From assembly GCF_037975245.1 (NCBI RefSeq), contig NC_092581.1, positions 3,360,001 to 3,424,000 on the forward strand: DNA of 64,000 bases. Reading direction: 5' to 3'. The number at the start of each line of letters is the position of its first letter. Positions within the stretch are counted from its first letter, which is position 1. The position numbers and the translations under genes were made by a program. Shown here piece by piece: positions 59,817 to 64,000 of the stretch. The stretch comes from Apostichopus japonicus (lineage: Eukaryota > Echinodermata > Holothuroidea > Aspidochirotida > Stichopodidae). The notes beneath the pieces are model-generated. The model was given only the letters and a program-made list of their open reading frames with translations. It was not told the DNA's origin and searched no databases.

Positions 59817-60024
59817 GTTTCAAAGAGCAAACAGTGGAAACAAATAGCCAGCACACTTGCCATCGGGAATTCCAACAGCGCAGCTTACACCCTCAAGAAA
59901 AACTACATCCGTTACCTGTTACCCTACGAGTGCTTCTACGAGAGGAACGGCCTCGACCCCAGCCACATCATAGCAGAGATTGACACCAGCGGAAACAAGA
60001 AGGATAAGAAGAACAAGAAAATCG
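59817..60024 (+). CDS. ARID1: ARID1 exon 12, second half of the ARID domain
   Basis: 208 bases, enters in phase 0 and exits in phase 1 (residues about 1277-1345), acceptor GGATGCAG, donor ATCG|GTAAGG. QWKQIASTLAIGNSNSAA matches KWRELATNLNVGTSSSAA of vertebrate ARID1. The core Trp is residue 1283. LKKNYIRYLLPYECFYER carries the invariant LKK-x-Y and YE pair (1313-1314). It ends with a lysine-rich tail (GNKKDKKNKK) in the place of the SKK segment of relatives. All hallmark ARID residues are present, so the domain should fold and bind DNA. Confidence 0.97.
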
Positions 60025-60225
60025 GTAAGGGGGGTAGGGGGTCCACGTCCGTCCTGTTGGGGGAGGACGTGGGGGGGGGGGAATAAAAGGAGAGAAAGAG
60101 AAGAAAGCACATTTTGCAAGTGTTGCTTAGTAATGAAAGGTGTGGGAGAATGTAGTGGTACGGGCCCTGAGGTAGTTACAATAGATTCTGAGATTGATTT
60201 TTGCTCTTTGCTCTCTCACTTACAG

Positions 60226-60829
60226 GAGCCAATGCTCAGCCTGGTGTCATCGGCAGTCAGATGTTCAACAACGTTCCGTACGATCAGTACGGCCAGAGGC
60301 ACAGCAAGCCAGGGTATGCACCGTATCCAAACCAGATGCCCATGTACCCACCCATCGGCCCGCCCAGGGGGCCCATGTCCAACAATGCAGTCCCGCAGAT
60401 GCCCAACAACATGGGCAACAACATCACCGTGAGGGATCCCTTCGCCGAGATGGACACTGCGACCCACATGTCACCTGCCGGTAACCCCGCTGCTTTTAAT
60501 GCCAACATAGGGAACAATGCCTACGTGGGTCCTCCCGGCGGACCTATGGGGCCTGGGCAATATCGGACCAACAGCATGCCCAGTAACGAAATGTACAATC
60601 AAAACATGTACGCCATGAGGAACAGTGGCGCCATGCCCGCCAATTCCGACCCATACGGGATGGGAAGGAGGGAATTAGCAGGAGTGGTCGGAGGTAAACC
60701 AGAGGCTTTCAACAGGGGGTCTCCGATGCCCGGCGGTGACCCTTACCTCGGGCCCAACCAGGCCGGTTCCGTCAACATGGTACAGAATGTCAACTCGACT
60801 CAGCAGTATCAACAAGGGAGTCATGACAG
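60226..60829 (+). CDS. ARID1: ARID1 exon 13
   Basis: 604 bases, enters in phase 1, leaves in phase 2 (about residues 1346-1546), acceptor CTTACAG, donor GACAG|GTGAGA. Met/Asn/Gly/Pro-rich, disordered. It includes NSDPYGMGRREL, like the DPYGSMRK phrase after the ARID in ARID1A, and NVPYDQYGQRH, like PYGxPYDR phrases. The 201-base intron before it is the shortest of the gene. Confidence 0.9.
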
Positions 60830-61357
60830 GTGAGATGGTCGGTGCCTCTTTGTTAAGTTTCTGTCATCGTCCAGAAGCTATGAATTTTCCCTGTGGTGTA
60901 TTCACCATCACCTCCCTAACCTGTAGCTTTGATCAGCTGCTGCTCTTGCTCCCTTAACTTCTTTTAGCGAAAGAAGTTTAAAACTCATGAAGTTTAAAAA
61001 CAATTGTGATATATGTTGATTGCGATATATTAAAAGCATGACAAAATGACACTTTGATATGTTGTAAAGCACTGCTATTAGTGCAGATTGTATATCTATG
61101 TCACTTTTTAAGTTTTGAGAAATGACCCCTCTGTCAGTTGCAGTTTGTCAAGTTAGTCCGGGACAAATAATATCACACTCAGATTTGTCTTTTTCTTGGG
61201 ACTAACAACAGTCCATATAAAGACCGAAATTCTGCCTAAAACTCATCTGTCACAGTGTAATTATCCTGCCCATCCTATTGCATCGCCCATCTCTTAGTTT
61301 CCACACGTTCTGTCGTCTTCTGTGACGTTACCCTCCTCTCCCGTGTCGTCTTTCCAG
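60830..61357 (+). other. ARID1: ARID1 intron 13
   Basis: GTGAGA to GTCTTTCCAG, 528 bases, AT-rich. Nothing noticed. Confidence 0.55.
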
Positions 61358-61763
61358 GTCGTTCATCACGCCGAGCCCAAACAATCCACCTCAGCAAGGC
61401 CCTGCGATACCACCACCCATGAGCAGCGCCGCGACGGCCAATAGCAACAGCTCTTCCATGCCTCAGGATCTCCAGCCACCTATGGCGCAGCCTGTCAACT
61501 ATAGGTTCCCCGGGGCTCAAGGCATGGGGGCGAGGGCCTCTACGCCGAGCTCGCAGACATACCCGCCCCCTCCGTACAGCGGTGGCGTCGGTGGGGCCGG
61601 AGCTGTCGCCATGCAGTATAGCGGTCAGCCGCAGCAGCTGCAACAGCCACCACCACCACCAACTCAGCAGCAGGGAGGAGCTCCCATGACTCGGGCAGCT
61701 CCATCTCAACCAGCCACCAGATTCCCAGATCCTAACTCGTCACCATTCCCTCAGAAGAGACCC
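61358..61763 (+). CDS. ARID1: ARID1 exon 14, ends inside a bipartite NLS
   Basis: 406 bases, enters in phase 2, leaves in phase 0 (about residues 1547-1682), acceptor GTCTTTCCAG, donor AGACCC|GTAAGT. Ser/Pro/Gln-rich with a Q/P block (QPQQLQQPPPPPTQQQGG). The last residues QKRP form the first half of a bipartite nuclear localisation signal completed by exon 15. In ARID1A the matching signal is YKRPMDGTYGPPAKR. Confidence 0.92.
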
Positions 61764-62363
61764 GTAAGTTGATCATCATCATCATCATCCAATGTCTGGT
61801 TCGATGCCAGAAGTAACGTATGGCTTCTTATCTAGCAGATGGCATAGAAAGAAACCCACAGAGTCGTAATTCTTCACAAAATAGACACAACCTCGGGAGA
61901 CGTTTAATATCGGAGATTTGATTACGATTTGCCGACCGTATACGAACGGCATTTGAGTCGTAAGCTCTTTGCACCAGGTTTGCAAATGAAATAAAGAGAA
62001 GGATTGTTAGAGGGAAAAAAGAAAAAAATAATATTGAGAACATGTACCTTTGATGGTGTCACAGAAGCATCATCCACTGTGCTCGTGGAGCGAGAGATAT
62101 AAGCAAGCGTTTATGTCAAGGCTACATACAGGTGTTGGTCGGTTGATTTTGTTCATTTTGGACAATATCCGGAAGAAAAGACCTGTGATTTCCACAAGGT
62201 TTCTTAAGAATAAAAACCACAGCTGGAGTAGAGCCTAGACATTATCTTTCAAGGACTACAAATCATATGCTTTATACTCCTGGCTTGCTTGATCAGTCAG
62301 TGTTTGATTACTTGGGAATTAATAAAGAAAAGTAACTTTACTTCTTTCCTCCCCCTCTTACAG
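61764..62363 (+). other. ARID1: ARID1 intron 14
   Basis: GTAAGT to CCTCTTACAG, 600 bases. It starts near an (ATC)n run at 61774-61788. Nothing coding. Confidence 0.55.
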
Positions 62364-62589
62364 GCGGACTCATTCAGTCCAGTGGCGAAGAGATTAGACA
62401 CGACGGGACCTCCACAGGGTCCCATGCCCGACGGTCCTCTACCAAACATGCCACAGTTCAGCCAGTCAGGCTACTTTCCAGAAGGCGAGAGGCCACATCC
62501 TACCAGTGGGCCCCCTCACGCTCCTGGTCATCCGGGCAACTTTCCATTTGGATCGAGAGGTTCACAACCTGGTCCGGTGCACCCTCAAG
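62364..62589 (+). CDS. ARID1: ARID1 exon 15, completes the NLS
   Basis: 226 bases, enters in phase 0, leaves in phase 1 (about residues 1683-1757), acceptor CCCTCTTACAG, donor CTCAAG|GTGAGA. ADSFSPVAKRLD supplies the second basic cluster (AKR, residues about 1690-1692) of the nuclear localisation signal, as PPAKRHE does in ARID1A/1B. The rest is Pro/Gly/His-rich. Confidence 0.92.
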
Positions 62590-62833
62590 GTGAGAGTTTG
62601 GTTTTGTATGTCAGTCGATGGGATAAATGTGGTAGATATATATACTGGATTGGATTGAATGTTATTAACAAAGTGGAATGCCTGTCTGGAATTAATACGC
62701 AATTCTGAAGATAAATGGCAGAAGTGAACATGGCAACTTTTGAGTTATTGTAAACAAGTGAAATAATGAAGGCAATTTAATAACTTTGTACCTATCTATA
62801 TAAACCTTTGTCTGATTCAATACTCCTGTGTAG

Positions 62834-63157
62834 GTATGAAGCGGGATGTATTCTCAACCAACGAGGGCATGGGAATGCACCACTTGCCATCATGGGGTGC
62901 CATGAAACCTTCGAGGACCCTGCAAGCCACCAGCGGCGGCATGCGTGGTCCAAACTATTCGGGTCCAGGAACCCTTCAGCAGGCCCTGATGGGAAACTAC
63001 CCCAGGGAGCGCTACCCACCCTCCAAGCCGGTGAAGCAGTCTTCGCAACTTCCTACGATGTCACCGCACAAAAAGGAGGTAGTGTTCCCGCCCGATTCTG
63101 TTGAGGCAACTCAGCCTACCATGATGAAAGTACATATGAAGACTGGAAAAGATGTGG
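62834..63157 (+). CDS. ARID1: ARID1 exon 16
   Basis: 324 bases, phase 1 at both ends (about residues 1758-1865), acceptor CTCCTGTGTAG, donor TGTGG|GTGAGT. The N-terminal part is Pro/Gly/Met-rich. The C-terminal part, VVFPPDSVEATQP, matches the IxFPPGSVEA(T/S)QP motif that starts the conserved C-terminal region of ARID1A/1B. In vertebrates the next residues are a basic cluster (LKQRRR or LKQRRK); here they are MMKVHMKTGKDV, with less charge. Matched phases would allow in-frame skipping. Confidence 0.94.
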
Positions 63158-63933
63158 GTGAGTCCAGGGATTTTATAATACATGTATGAGGTTTGGGGCT
63201 TGGGTGTCAGAGGCGGTTACCGGTTACCACGGTCTCGTATGAAGAGGAGGAGGGGTGGGAGAGAGAGGGAAGGGGAGGGGGGAATAGAACAAATTTTAAA
63301 TGGTCTTTTGATCTACCCTTAGTGTACAAGTTTCATATGCATGGCAAAATGAGTTAAGGTGACAGAGATTGGTGTCACTAACATAGTCAGACTAAACCTG
63401 TTGCTTTCATCTAGATGCTAAATGCCACATGTCTCAGTAGCATTGGCTAGACCAAACATAGGTTTGTCACCTTTTCTGATCTACGGACCTCCAGAGATAG
63501 GTAGTATCACCAGCGACTTCAGCCCTCCCCCCCTCCCTCATCCACCATAGTTGGGTTCTCTTTGCTCAAGATAGTGCTCTCAGACTTGTCTGTGATGGTG
63601 GTAGAATTTTTTTTTAGCATATCATGAAATTAAAGATGGCCATTAAGTACTTTCCCAGAGCTTGACATATTAGATGGCATTTCTGCACCCCATCCCTCCT
63701 GTCACCTATGAGAAGAAGATAAAAAACCATAGATAAACTGGTAGTTGTCAGAGGATCCTTGTCAAATTTCTCTCTGCCTTTCACCAAAATGTTTACTTTT
63801 TGCTTTTCTGATCTTCTGATGCCTCCTCATCAAACAGCCCCCTGCCACTCGATATCATTTCTGTTGTTACCGTTGTTGAGATTTATGACTGTTTTACTTG
63901 ATTTTGTTTTCTCTCTCTCTGGTTTTGCGGCAG
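63158..63933 (+). other. ARID1: ARID1 intron 16
   Basis: GTGAGT to GGTTTTGCGGCAG, 776 bases. A G/A-rich patch follows the donor (63241-63283). Nothing coding. Confidence 0.55.
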
Positions 63934-64000
63934 GGTCCGTGGAATTCTGGAGGGTTATGATGGCCCTGAAGTCTGGCCTTATAGCAGAGAGCACCTGGGC
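63934..64000 (+). CDS. ARID1: ARID1 exon 17 (partial), start of BAF250_C region
   Basis: Acceptor TTTTGCGGCAG, entry in phase 1 with split Gly codon. It encodes EFWRVMMALKSGLIAESTW, nearly identical to the [20 protein letters not shown] segment of ARID1A/1B, which leads into the C-terminal BAF250 region that contacts the BAF core. The exon runs off the window, so the remaining C-terminal residues (several hundred in relatives) and the stop codon are not seen. Confidence 0.96.

Overview
This is a eukaryotic genomic window. Genes are split by GT-AG introns, non-coding DNA fills most of the sequence, and there are many microsatellites, long G/C homopolymer runs and short non-autonomous DNA transposons. 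The main gene is recognisable by motif as ARID1 (BAF250/Osa, the ARID subunit of the SWI/SNF/BAF chromatin remodeller). Compact introns, abundant hAT-like MITEs and one ARID1-type gene (rather than an obvious vertebrate 1A or 1B) suggest an invertebrate animal. A marine deuterostome such as an echinoderm is a guess I cannot prove from this sequence.

Layout. (1) 0.4-4.2 kb, plus strand: a complete-looking four-exon gene for a coiled-coil protein of about 850 residues that I do not recognise; the first exon is the least certain. (2) 4.2-16.7 kb: mostly non-coding. It holds three MITEs (6.4, 10.0, 13.6 kb), a TATA-like site with a short ORF (7.1-7.3 kb) and a convincing orphan terminal coding exon (8.9-9.06 kb); these last two may be remains or parts of another gene. 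(3) 16.8-64.0 kb, plus strand: the ARID1 gene, 17 phase-compatible coding exons giving about 1887 codons. It is cut by the right edge just as the conserved C-terminal region begins. The ARID DNA-binding domain is encoded by exons 11 and 12 (58.8-60.0 kb). Exons 1-10 encode a long low-complexity Q/P/G/S/N-rich N-terminus, including a polyglutamine block with a 15-bp coding minisatellite. A bipartite nuclear localisation signal spans the exon 14/15 junction.

The ARID1 introns carry two more MITEs, a degraded LINE-type reverse transcriptase tail, a 33-bp minisatellite, a 200-bp imperfect palindrome just upstream of exon 9, and other tandem duplications. The best structural finding is the MITE set: five elements sharing GGCG-type terminal inverted repeats, four with perfect 8-bp target-site duplications, which places them with the hAT superfamily. 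I saw no rRNA, tRNA, CRISPR or prokaryotic features, and no clear evidence for a wholly new biological system. The unrecognised coiled-coil gene and the orphan exon are the least explained coding material.
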